Assembly (NCBI RefSeq): GCF_026745355.1
Contig: NC_079208.1
Location: 21,334,219-21,398,218, forward strand
Direction: 5' to 3'
Origin: Beta vulgaris subsp. vulgaris
Lineage: Eukaryota; Streptophyta; Magnoliopsida; Caryophyllales; Amaranthaceae
Length of the DNA: 64,000 nucleotides
Shown here: piece after piece, positions 50,540 through 62,470 of the stretch
Layout of the letters: every line of letters starts with the position of its first letter
Position numbering within the stretch: position 1 is the first letter of the stretch
Position numbers and translations under genes: made by a program
Notes under the pieces: model-generated
What the model was told of the DNA's origin: nothing
Seen by the model: only the letters and a program-made list of their open reading frames with translations
The model's database searches: none

Positions 50540-51491
50540 ATATGGGGTGTATGGATTTTGTGATCCTAATTACCTAGCTCAATGGACTCCAACTATAGAA
50601 GAAGACCGATTTGACTATTTATGTCGTGTTTTCGGGTGCAATGGAGGCAAGAACCTTAATCAACTATTTTTTGCACCTTTCCATGAAAAGTAAGTGTGTA
50701 TGCGTAATATATTGAAATTTGATCTAAATTAGTGTATACGAGTATTTTTTTTGCCTTTGCTAATAAGTTGCATATAGTCGACATTGGATGCTAGCTGTCA
50801 TAAGCCCTTGGAACGAAACAGTTTTTTGGCTTGATCCTAGTGGAGCAAACTATATTCGTGAATTTGCTGAACGGATCATCAATGAGTATGTGACCTAATC
50901 ATAGTCTATTAATATTTTTAATTATCTTATTATCAATGTCTTCATCTAATTAAGTTAGGTGAAAATTTCGTAGAGGTATTGTAAAATTTAGCATGGTTCA
51001 TCGAAAAGACGTCAAGAAATTGAAAAAGAATCCTGTAAGGTGGAAGTTTGTGTAATAATATATCTAAAATTATACTGTATGTAATGACACATTTGAATTG
51101 AAATAGTTATGTCAGTTGTTGATTTATCTGAACTTTTTCATGACAGTGTCCTCGTCAAGCTCTAGGCTCCAATGATTGTGGCTATTATGTTTGTCGTTAC
51201 ATGATTGAAACTATCGCAAGTCGACGACAATTAATTCCTGATAAGGTAACTTCGTCACTCATTAATATATAATTTTTTGGGATTGAAAATATTTGTGAGG
51301 AACGAAGAGAATGCTATTGTTGCTCATACTAATAAAATACATATTTATACTAATTCTAATTATAATTATCTGAAAATATTTTGTAGTACTTTCCAGGAAT
51401 TCCTAGCACTTATTCCCAAGAGATGATTGACGAGTTAAGAGATAGGTGGGTGGATTATTTAAACAATCAAACACAAGAAGATGGAGATTGA
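50540..51491 (+). CDS. Ulp1-like C48 cysteine peptidase gene in the CACTA element (five 3' exons)
   Basis: Ulp1 peptidases cut SUMO from proteins or process SUMO precursors, and plant CACTA and MULE elements often carry diverged members. Exons are about 50540-50689, 50778-50885, 50974-51049, 51147-51245 and 51387-51491 (TGA at 51489). Every junction is GT-AG and in phase. Exon 1 has YGFCDPNYLAQW and LNQLFFAPFHE. Exon 2 has HWMLAVISPWNETVFWLDPS (catalytic His and Asp). Exon 4 has CPRQALGSNDCGYYVC (oxyanion Gln and catalytic Cys). Exon 5 has YFPGIPSTYSQEMIDE. All catalytic residues are present and no stop interrupts the five exons. The true 5' end is unresolved, because an in-frame TAA precedes exon 1 near 50536. 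Whether it is a native CACTA gene or a captured host gene cannot be told here. Confidence 0.8.
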
Positions 51492-51830
51492 AGACGACGG
51501 TCAAGTTTGAATTGTACATATTATTTAATTATTTTAGAATTTTAGTTGTAGTAGCTAGTATTAGATTATAGAAATTTTATTTTAAGACATTATTAGAAGA
51601 AATTGATGTTTTGAATCAAATTGATTTTGTATATAACTTAAATGTAGCAAATATTTTTTTCACATGATGAATAAAGCAAGCAAGTCGTTATATTTTATTA
51701 TATTGTTGTGGCTATTTATAAATTGTTATACAAACCTGTCAAAAAAAAAATAAAAAAAAAATTGTTTTAATAGAAATAAAGCGTATATACGAAGAGAGCC
51801 CCAAATACATGGTAATGTATGTATTGTAAC
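51492..51830. other. 3' flank of the Ulp1 gene, no gene seen
   Basis: This is AT-rich DNA with A- and T-runs between the Ulp1 stop and the right subterminal repeats. It is probably 3' UTR and polyadenylation region. Confidence 0.55.
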
Positions 51831-52114
51831 ATTTTACTAAACCTAAGAAACCGGTTGTGGTCAATAAATGGTTTCAAGGGGTAAGGCAAGGAGACCGGTT
51901 TTTAATGTTAAATGGTCTCCTAACCTCTTTATATATTCTATATATACTTATCTAAGAGACTGGTTTTACCTGTCAACTGGTCTCCTAAATAAACAAGGAA
52001 ACCAGGCATTATAACCGGTCTCTTAACCTAGGACACCTGTGAGATGGAGATGTGTTATAGTCCGGTTTCCTAGGCCATTTTCAACCGGTTTCCTAGGCCT
52101 TTTTTGTAGTAGTG
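51831..52114 (+). repeat. CACTA right subterminal repeats and TIR
   Basis: Repeated AAACCGGTTGTGG, GGAGACCGGTTTTTA, ATGGTCTCCTAA, AAGAGACTGG, AACCGGTCTCTTAA and CAACCGGTTTCCTAGGCC lead to the terminal GGCCTTTTTTGTAGTAGTG, the inverse of the left TIR. Confidence 0.9.
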
Positions 52115-55100
52115 TATCTTAAATCCTAGATAAACTATAATTTTTAACAACCTGAGTAAAATAATAACTACTATAGCAAATCCTAAAATAACTAGGATTC
52201 TATGTAAGAACCTATTGCAAATCCAAACAAAACATGGATTCTATGTGATAACCAAGTTCTTCTTACGCTAGAACTCCTTTAATTCCGTGCTTTCCTCGTG
52301 CCAAGTAACTACACATGCCAAAGGTTGGTTTCTTCCATTAAGATTGAACCCCATGTTCTTTATAACCAAGTCAATAGGCTCATGTAGGAGAAGTGCTTTT
52401 GAATCCGCATCATTCTTAATATGATTAGAGAATCAAAAAAGCATGATAACCAATTATGAATGTGAATCTTGATCTTTCTTAATCCAAGAATCGAAATCTT
52501 GAATTAATTGAAACACCTTTGATATTTTTTTGATTCTAGAACACTTCTGATCTTGAGAAGAAGAATCTAAACACCCTCAACTTTAAGTTCTTTGACACTA
52601 AACACTTATCACTCCTGAAAAGTCTTTAATGGTTTGATTAGTTTAGCTCAGAAGCAAAAACAATCATCAAGATTCAATTCTGTAAATAAAATTGTAGATA
52701 TCTTATTAGCAACATAATGAATCGCGTTAGATAGGCTACATCCTATCCTACTACAACTTTGAAAACAATTCCTTAACAAGATAAGAAACTAACTAAGCAC
52801 ATGCCTATCTTAAATCCTAGCTAAACTATATTTTTAACAACCTAAGTAAAATAATAACTAATATAGCAAATCCTAACAAAAATAGGATTCTATGTAACAA
52901 CCAATCGCAAACCCAAACATAACATGGATTCCATGTGATAACGAAGTTCTTCTTGAACTAGGAGTCCTTCTTTACTTCCATGCTTTACTCAAGCCAAGTC
53001 ACTACACAAGACAAAGGTTGGTTTTTCTTAATATAATTACTAATCCAAAAAAGCTTGATAACCAACTATGAATGTGAATCTTGATCTTTCGTATTCCAAG
53101 AATCAAAATCTTGAATTAATTGAAACACCTTTGATACTTCTTGATTCAAGAACACTCCTGATCTTGAGAAGAAGAATCTAAACTCCCTCAAATTCACTCC
53201 TGAACTTAAGTTCTTTGAATCCTAACTCTTATCACTCCTGAAAAGTTTTTAATTGTTTGATTAGTTTATCTCACAGGCAAAACATAAGTTAAGATTGAAT
53301 TCGTTAAACAAAAATTAGATTTCTTATTAACAACATAATGAATTGCGTTAGATAGACTACATCATATCCTAATACAACTTTGTAAAAAATACTTAACAAT
53401 ATAAGAAACTAACTAATCACACGCCTATCTTAAATCCTAGATAAACATATAATTTTTAACAACCTGAATAAAATAATAACTACTATAGCAAATTCCTAAA
53501 AAAACTAGGATTCTATGTAAAACCTATTGCAAATCCAAACAAAACATGGATTTATTGCGATAACCAAGTTCTCTTTACGCTAGAACTCCTTCTTTAATTC
53601 CGTTGCTTTCTCCGTGCCAAGTAACTACACATGCCAAAGGTTGGTTTCTTCCATTAAGATTGAACCCCATGTTCTTCATAACCAAGTCAATAGGCTCATG
53701 TAGAGAAGTGCTTTTGAATCCGCACATTCTTAATATGATTAGTGAACCAAAAAAGCTTGATAACCAATTATGAATGTGAATCTTGATCTTTCTTAATCCA
53801 AGAATCGAAATCTTGAATTAATTGAAACACCTTTGATATTTTTTGATTCAAGAACATCCTGATCTTGAGAAGAAGAATCTAAACACCCTCAAATTCACTC
53901 CTGAATTTAATTCTTTGACACTAAACACTTATCACTCCTGAAAAGTCTTTAATGGTTGATTAGTTTAGCTCAAAGCAAAACAATCATCAAGATTCAATTC
54001 TGTAAATAAAATGTAGATATCTATTACAACATAATGAATCGCGTTAGATAGGCTACATCCTATCCACTACAACTTTGAAAACAATTACTTAACAAGATAA
54101 GAAACTAACTAAGCACTGCCTATCTTAAATCCTAGCTAAACATAATTTTTAACAACCTAAGTAAAATAATAACTATATAGCAAATCCTAACAAAAATAGG
54201 ATTCTATGTAACAACCAATCGCAAACCCAAACATAACATGGATTCATGTGATAACAAGTTCTTCTTGAACTAGGACTCCTTCTTTACTTCCATGCTTTAC
54301 TCTAGCCAAGTCACTACACAAGACAAAGGTTGGTTTCTTCCATTAAGATTGAACCCCATGTTCTCCAAAACCAAGTCAATAGGCTCATGTAGAACAACTG
54401 ATTTTGCATCCGCATCATTCTTAATATGATTACTAAACTAAAAAAGCTTGATAACCAACTATGAATGTGAATCTTTATCTTTCTAATCCAAGAATCAAAT
54501 CTTGAATTAATTGAAACACCTTTGATACTTCTTGATTCAAGAACACTCCTGATCTTGAGAAGAAGAATCTTAAACTCCTCAAATTCACTCCTGAATTTAA
54601 GTTCTTTGAACCTAACTCTTATCACTCCTGAAAAGTTTTTAATTGTGTGATTAGTTTATCTCACGGCAAAACATAAGTTAAGATTGAATTCGTTAAACAA
54701 AAATTAGATTTCTTATTAACAACATAATGAATTGCGTTAGATAGACTACATCCTATCCTAATACAACTTTGTAAACAAATACTTAACAATATAAGAAACT
54801 AACTAATCACACGCCTATCTTAAATCCTAGATAAACTATGATTTAACAACCTGAGTAAAATAATAACTACTATAGCAAATCCTAAAATAACTAGGATTCT
54901 ATGTAAAACCTATGCAAATCCAAACAAAACATGGATTCTATGTGATAACCAAGTCTTCTTACGCTATAGAACTCCTTCTTTAATTCCGTTCTTTCTTCCT
55001 GCCAAGTAACTACACATGCCAAAGGTTGGTTTCTTCCATTAAGATTGAACCCCATGTTCTTCATAACCAAGTCAATAGGCTCATGTAGGAGAAGTGCTTT

Positions 55101-58100
55101 TGAATCCGCATCATTCTTAATATGATTAGTGAACCAAAAAAGCTTGATAACCAATTATGAATGTGAATCTTGATCTTTCTTAATCCAAGAATCGAAATCT
55201 TGAATTAATTGAAACACCTTTGATATTTTTTGATTCAAGAACACTCCTGATCTTGAGAAGAAGAATCTAAACACCCTCAAATTCACTCCTGAATTTAAGT
55301 TCTTTGACACTAAACACTTATCACTCCTGAAAAGTCTTTAATGGTTTGATTAGTTTAGCTCACAAGAAAAACAATCATCAAGATTCAATTTTGTAAATAA
55401 AATGTAGATATCTTATTAACAACATAATGAATCGCGTTAGATAGGCTACATCCTATCCTACTACAACTTTGAAAACAATTACTTAACAAGATAAGAAACT
55501 AACTAAGCACACTATCTTAAATCCTAGCAAACTATAATTTTTAACAACCTAAGTAAAATAATAACTAATATAGCAAATCCTCACAAAAATAGTATTCTAT
55601 ATAACAACCAATCACAAACCAAACATAACATGGATTCTATGTGATAACCAAGTTCTTCTTGAACTAGGACTCCTTCTTTACTTCCATGCTTTACTCAGCC
55701 AAGTCACTACACAAGACAAAGTTGGTTTCTTCCATTAAGATTGAACCCATGTTCTTCAAAACCAAGTCAATAGGCTCATGTAGAACAACTGATTTTGCAT
55801 CCGCATCATTCTTAATAATTACTAAACCAAAAAAGCCTTGATAACCAACTATGAATGTGAATCTTGATCTTTCGTAATCCAAGAATCAAATCTTGAATTA
55901 ATTGAAACACCTTTGATACTTCTTGATTCAAGAACACTCCTGATCTTGAGAAGAAGAATCTAAACACCCTCAAATTCACTCCTGAATTTAAGTTCTTTGA
56001 AACCTAACTCTTATCACTCCTGAAAAGTTTTAATGTTTGATTAGTTTATGCTCACAAGCAAAACATAAATAAGATTGAATTCTTAAACAAAATTAGATTT
56101 CTTATTAACAACATAATGAATTGCGTTAGATAGACTACATCCTATCCTATACAACTTGTAAAACAAATACTTAACAAGATAAGAAACTAACTAATCACAC
56201 GCCTATCTTAAATCCTACCTAAACTATAATTTTTAACAACCAAGGTAAAATAATAACTACTATTAGCAAATCCTAAAAAACTAGGATTCTATGTAAAACC
56301 AATGCAAATCCAAACAAAACATGGATTCTATGTGATGACCAAGTTCTTCTTAGCTAGGACTCCTTCTTTATTCCATGCTTTCTCGGCCAAGTACTACACA
56401 TGCCAAAGGTTGGTTTCTTCCATTAAGATTGAACCCCATGTTTTATAACCAAGTCAATAGGCTCATGTAGAAAGTGCTTTTGAATCCGCATCATTCTTAA
56501 TATGATTAGTGAACCAAAAAAGCTTGATAACCAATTATGAATGTGAATCTTGATCTTTCTTAATCCAAGAATCGAAATCTTGAATTAATTGAAACACCTT
56601 TATTTTTTGATTCAAGAACACTCCTGATCTTGAGAAGAAGAATCTAAACACCCTCAAATTCACTCCTGAATTTAAGTTCTTTGACACTAAACACTTATCA
56701 CTCCTGAAAAGTCTTTAATGGTTTGATTAGTTTAGCTCACAAGCAAAACAATCATCAAGATTCAATTTGTAAATAAAATGTAGATATCTTATTAACAACA
56801 TAATGAATCGCGTTAGATAGGCTACATCCTATCCTAATACAACTTTGAAAACAATTACTTAACAAGATAAGAAACTAACTAACACAGCCTATCTTAAATC
56901 CTAGCTAAACTATAATTTTTAACAACCTAAGTAAAATAATAACTAATATAGCAAATCCAACAAAAATAGGATTCTATGTAACAACCAATCGCAAACCAAA
57001 CATAACATGGATTCTATGTGATAACCAAGTTCTTCTTGAACTAGGACTCCTTCTTTACTTCCATGCTTTCTCTAGCCAAGTCAATACACAAGACAAAGGT
57101 TGGTTTCTTCCATTAAGATTGAACCCCATGTTCTCCAAAACCAAGTCAATAGGCTCATGTAGGAGAAGTGCTTTTGAATCCGCATCATTCTTAATATGAT
57201 TGTGAACCAAAAAAGCTTGATAACCAATATGAATGTGAATCTTAATCTTTCTTAATCCAAGAATCGAAATCTTGAATTAATTGAAACACCTTTGATATTT
57301 TTTGATTCAAGAACACTCCTGATCTTGAGAAGAAGAATCTAAACACCCTCAAATTCACTCCTGAATTTAAGTTCTTTGACACTAAACACTTATCACTCCT
57401 GAAAAGTCTTTAATGGTTTGATTAGTTTAGCTCAAAGCAAAACAATCATCAAGATTCAATTGTAAATAAAAATGTAGATATCTTATTAACAACATAATGA
57501 ATCGCGTTAGATAGGCTACATCCTATCCTAATACAACTTTGAAAACAATTACTTAACAAGATAAGAAACTAACTAACACATGCCTATCTTAAATCCTAGC
57601 TAAACATAATTTTTAACAACCTAAGTAAAATAATAACTAATATAGCAAATCCTAACAAAAATAGGATTATATGTAACAACCAATCGCAAACCCAAACATA
57701 ACATGGATTCTATGTGATAACCAAGTTCTTCTTGAACTAGGACTCCTTCTTTACTTCCATGCTTTACTCGAGCCAAGTCACTACACAAGACAAAGGTTGG
57801 TTTCTTCCATTAAGATTGAACCCCATGTTCTCGAAACCAAGTCAATAGGCTCATGTAGGAAAGTGCTTTTGATCCGCATCATTCTTAATATGATTCGTGA
57901 ACCAAAAAAGCTTGATAACCAATATGAATGTGAATCTTGATCTTTCTTAATCCAAGAATCGAAATCTTGAATTAATTGAAACACCTTTGATATTTTTTGA
58001 TTCAAGAACACTCCTGATCTTGAGAAGAAGAATCTAAACACCCTCAATTCACTCCTGAATTTAAGTTCTTTGACACTAAACACTTATCACTCCTGAAAAG

Positions 58101-59117
58101 TTTTAATGGTTTGATTAGTTTAGCTCACAAGCAAAAACAATCATCAAGATTCAATTCTGTAAATAAATTAGATTCTTATTAACAACATAATGAATCGCGT
58201 TAGATAGGCTACAATCTATCCTAATACAACTTTGAACACAATTACTTAACCAGATAAGAAACTAACTAATCACAAGCCTATCTTAAATCCTAGCTAAACT
58301 ATAATTTTTAACAACCTAAGTAAAAATAACTAATATAGCAAATCCTAACAAAAATAGGATTCTATGTAACAACCAATCGCAAACCCAAACATAACATGGA
58401 TTCTATGTGATAACCAAGTTCTTCTTGAACTAGGACTCCTTCTTTACTTCCATGCTTTACTCGAGCCAAGTCACTACACAAGCCAAGGTTGGTTTCTTCC
58501 ATTAAGATTGAACCCCATGTTCTCCAAACCAAGTCAATAGGCTCATGTAGAGAAGTGCTTTTGAATCCGCATCATTATTAATATGATTCGTGAACAAAAT
58601 AAGCTTGATAACCAATTATGAATGTGAATCTTGATCTTTCTTAATCCAAGAATCGAAATCTTGAATTAATTGAAACACCTTTGATATTTTTTTGATTCAA
58701 GAAACTCCTGATCTTGAGAAGAAGAATCTAAACACCCTCAATTCACTCCTGAATTTAAGTTCTTTGACACTAAACACTTATCACTCCTGAAAAGTCTTTA
58801 ATGGTTTGATTAGTTTAGCTACAAGCAAAAACAATCATCAAGATTCAATTCTGTAAATAAAATGTAGATATCTTATTAGCAACATAATGAATCGCGTTAG
58901 ATAGGCTACATCCTATCCTACTACAACTTTGAAAACAATTACTTAACAAGATAAGAAACTAACTAATCACACGCCTATCTTAAATCCTAGCTAAATTATA
59001 ATTTTTAACAACCTAAGTAAAATATTAACTAATATAGCAAATCCTAACAAAAAAATGATTCTATGTAACAACCAATCGCAAACCCAAACTTAACATGGAT
59101 TCTATGTGATAACCAAC
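52115..59117. repeat. ~700-bp tandem repeat array, block 4 (about 10 units)
   Basis: The array continues with A at about 52720, 54035, 55430, 56812, 57500, 58195 and 58890, and B at about 53343, 54730 and 56120. The right end (56800-59117) is a run of A units only, unlike the alternating core. One unit near 53027 has lost about 95 bp. Many one-base losses relative to the consensus are seen from 53400 to 58800. The array stops abruptly at 59117 against a truncated copia LTR. No gene is present. Confidence 0.92.
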
Positions 59118-60089
59118 TAATTTTTTATAAAACAATGTTTTAAAAACGTGTTTTGATCAAATATTTTTATAAAAGATTTTTGAAGAAAAAACTTGTTTTT
59201 ATAGAACAGTTTTATAAAAGATTTTTTAAGAAGAACGTGTTTTGAGGAAAAAGTGTTTTTTGTGAGAACGTGTAAAATAGTTTTCTAAAATAAGAATTTC
59301 GAAAATACTTTTTAGATAATAAAAGAATTTGAGATAAAAAGAAATCTACTGGTTATTCAAAATATAAAATAAACTTTGATTTAAGGAAAACTTATCTTTT
59401 TAGAATTAAAGATAAAGATGAAATAGGATAAAGTGTTTTTTCTAAAAAGTAGAGTTTTATCCCTTAAATTAAGGATTAAAAGATAAAGATATTTTGAAGG
59501 ATTTTCGTCCAAGCCATGTACTATAAAAGGGTTTTATAATTCACTTGTATATCTCAAGTTTTTCAGAGAGAAAAACCAGAAACATTAAGAGCTGAAAACA
59601 GTTTCCTAAGGTAGAGGGCATAGCATTGTTCGAGTCAGTTTAAGTAACTATTCAACGATTGTAATTGTCCTCGAAATTGCTTGACTAAGAAGCACACAAT
59701 TGAGGATCATTTTCTTTCTGTAATTTCACCATTATAGAGAGTGTCAACACTTAAAGTTAAGTGTTGGGGGTGACTACTAGAGTTAGTAGTGAGGGAAATC
59801 TTATTGTATCAAGAGGTTGATATTTTAGGATTTAAAGAAATAAAAGAGTTTTTGTTTCTTGTGGTCGTAGATCTCAGAGTGAGATTGAACCACGTTATAT
59901 CTTGAGTTTGAGTATTGATTTAATATAGTTTTAGTTTTAATTTTCGCAAAAACTCAAAACAGAAATTTACGAGCGTTTCACACAGTGTCTAGCACTGTGC
60001 CACAACCGAAGTTTTGCGAAAATCGATTAGATTTCGTCACACAATTCAACCCCCCCCCCCCTTCTTGAGTGTCACCTTATGTTCCAATA
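59118..60089 (+). repeat. 5' LTR of the copia element, lacking its first ~306 bp
   Basis: The first bases (TAATTTTTTATAAAAC) match the 3' LTR from 63881, so the part equivalent to 63575-63880 is missing. A TATA box TATAAAAG lies at 59522-59529. The LTR ends at about 60089 after a run of 12 or so C (60049-60060). The join with the satellite shows only a TA overlap, consistent with end joining. Confidence 0.85.
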
Positions 60090-60091
60090 AG

Positions 60092-60103
60092 TGGTATCAG
60101 AGT
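60092..60103 (+). other. Primer binding site of the copia element
   Basis: TGGTATCAGAGT differs at the last base from the usual TGGTATCAGAGC complementary to initiator tRNA-Met of plant copia elements. It lies two bases after the LTR. Confidence 0.88.
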
Positions 60104-60143
60104 AGGTTATTCTCATAAGATTAATCTCTATAGAATAGAAATC

Positions 60144-62470
60144 ATGAACATGCAAGATGACTCTCAAGATAGACACTCCAAGTGTCCAATTTTCAATGGA
60201 GAAGATTACGGATGGTGGAAAGCAAGAATGAGGATCTACATTCAAGGCTCAGACTATGAGTGTTGGAGAATCATAAGAGCAGGACCTATCCTAATCCAAG
60301 TTAAGAATGCTGAAGGAAACTTGATTGACAAGGACGAAGATGATTACAACTCAGGTTACTATGCAAAAGCCGAAAAAAACTTAAAAGGTATGAGTATTCT
60401 CCAATATGGAATTGGACCTAATGAATATTCAAGGATCTCGGCTTGTACTATAGCAAAAGAAATATGGGACACGCTGGAATTGGCCCACGAAGGTACGAAT
60501 GAGGTAAAACAATCTATAATAGATTTGCTTGTCCAACAATATGAATTGTTTGCTATGAATAAGGACGAATCTATTAAAGAGATGTTCACTAGATTTACAC
60601 TAATCACTAATAAATTACGTTCTCTAGGCAAAACATATACTTCTGAAGATTTAGTGAGAAAGGTGTTAAGAATTTTAACAAATCGATGGATTCCAAAAAT
60701 AATCGCTATTCAAGAAGCTAAAGATTTGACTAAACTTTCACTATAACAACTTATTGGCTCATTAATGACTCATGAACTTATCTTAGATTCTAAATCTAAT
60801 GAACGAAAAAGTAAAGGTATAGCCTTGAGAACTGAATTGGAAATTGAAAATAATGATAGTGATGATGATATTGATTTTCTTACAAGGAGATTTAAAATTT
60901 TTCTGAAAAAGAACAAAAAGAACAATCCTAGAAAAGATGAAAATGTCAAAGGTAAGAGCACTACCTCTAACTTTAAGAAAAGTGCTACTAATTCAGTTTG
61001 TTTCAAGTGTGGTGAGTACGATCACAGGATAAAGGAGTGTCCCTTATGGCATGATGAGAAGCCTAAAAAAAGAAGTGAGCAATCCAAGAAAGGATTTAAA
61101 AAAGCTATGATAGCTGCCGTATGGGGAGATTCGGATTCTGATGAAGAACAGTCAGAGGCACAGTGCCATGAATCAAAATTATGTTTGAATGTTGTAAAGA
61201 CATCACAGAGAATGGCACAGTGCCTTGATGACTCGAGCTTGTGTTTAATAGCGAAAAGTTCGAACTCCCCAGATGAAATTGAAGACAATGAGGTAAGTCT
61301 TCTTTCTCTAAATCCTTCAATACATCTTTTATCAAAAAACCAGCTTGTTACTTTGCTTGTAAATGTCATTGATGATTGTCAAGAAATGAATGATAATTTT
61401 TCAATCATGAAAAAGAAGTGAAAAATGTAACTAAGCAAAAGATTGGGTTGGAACTTAAGTATGAAGATCTGTTAAAAGACCATAAAACACTGATGAAAAA
61501 GGTTGATGAGAAAGACATCGAGATAAACACACTAAAACACGAAAATTATCTTGCTGATAACATCGTAAATGGCATAGTGCCATCCACCGTATTCGAAGCT
61601 GAGAAATCGTGTCTTTAAAAACAAATTGAAACATTAAATCATGAGTTAGTTGAACTCAAGAATTCAAGACAAAAATCTATGATTGTTTCACTAATGCTGC
61701 CTAGTGATGCTAAGATAAGTGAAGAACTTGATAAAGTTAAAAGAGATTTAGAAATTTCCAGAAAAAGAAGTAGTGATTTAAATATCTCAGTCGAATTCTT
61801 GGAATCACAATTATCTATTGCTCGAAAGATGCATGAAAAGTGGGCTAATGGAATGAATGCTCTAAATTACTTATCAAGCACCACAAGCAACATGAACAAA
61901 ACTAGATTAGGATATACTGGTCACCAACATAGTGTACGGCACAGTGCCAGAACCTTCGAAAGAGATTTTCGAAAAAGAAAACACGTGGATATACCTGAAT
62001 ACTTATATTTGCAACTTTTGTGGAAATAATGGTCACTGAATTGGTGACTGTAACATTAAGAAATACGAATTGCAAATAATGTTAAACATGTCACTCAAAT
62101 ATGGGTTAGGAAAGATATACTAGGTGCTCAATGAAAGAAAAAGGGACCCAAGCAAATTTGGGTTCCTAAAACTAACAAGTGATTATTTTGCAGGTAAACG
62201 TGAGAGGAAGCAGCCTATGGTATCTTGACAATGACTGATCAAGACATATAACTAGTGATAAATCTCAATTCCTCTCACTAGTAGCCTACCATGGAGGGTG
62301 TGTTACATTTGGTGATAACAAAAAGGGATAAATAATTGGTATTTGAAAAAACATCGGCAAATCCCTAACACAATCCATAGAGAATGTGATGTTGGTAAGT
62401 GGTTTGAAAAACAATTCTATTGAGCATATCATCATTGTGTGATCTATGTAATTATGTTAAATTTCATGTT
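60144..62470 (+). pseudogene. Copia gag-pol remnant (Gag, zinc knuckles, coiled coil, protease part)
   Basis: The start ATG at 60144 (MNMQDDSQDRHS) precedes the copia Gag domain (CPIFNGEDYGWWKARMRIYI, EIWDTLELAHEG, FTRFTLITNKLRSLG). An in-frame TAA at 60744 interrupts it. The frame resumes with QLIGSLMTHELIL and a zinc knuckle CFKCGEYDHRIKEC (60999-61040, CX2CX4HX4C). After a shift near 61415 comes a Lys/Glu-rich coiled coil with another in-frame stop (61616). A second knuckle, CNFCGNNGH, lies near 62010 beyond a further shift. The protease part begins LWYLDND near 62217, where the family has an Asp-Ser-Gly type active site, followed by a stop. The last recognisable pol sequence is near 62440. 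The gene is dead. Confidence 0.87.

Larger units (their letters stand above)
46615..52114 (+). mobile_element. CACTA (En/Spm) DNA transposon with Ulp1 peptidase gene
   Basis: The ends are inverted repeats starting CACTACTACAAAAA, with GGCC just inside. The flanking 3-bp duplication is TAT (46612-46614 and 52115-52117), and removing the 5.5 kb restores a normal satellite unit. Subterminal motifs of GAGACCGGTT/AACCGGTTTCC type are scattered in both orientations over about 300 bp at each end, as expected for transposase-binding arrays. Inside are a five-exon Ulp1-like peptidase gene, a tandem repeat of ~190 bp, a local duplication and a probable Stowaway MITE. No TNPD-like transposase is visible, so this copy is probably non-autonomous. 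Orientation is taken from the Ulp1 gene. Confidence 0.93.

Noticed and set aside
2161..59117. Satellite units as a tandem gene family with functional peptides
   Set aside because: The frame is closed in A units, there is no evident promoter or start context, and homogenisation explains the similarity. Kept only as a finding to test.
60049..60060. C-run before the copia PBS as a regulatory signal
   Set aside because: A homopolymer near an LTR end is a common slippage product and its length is unreliable in sequence data.
60359..61369. Minus-strand frames opposite copia gag
   Set aside because: They are shadows of the gag frame, which has the zinc knuckle and Gag domain.
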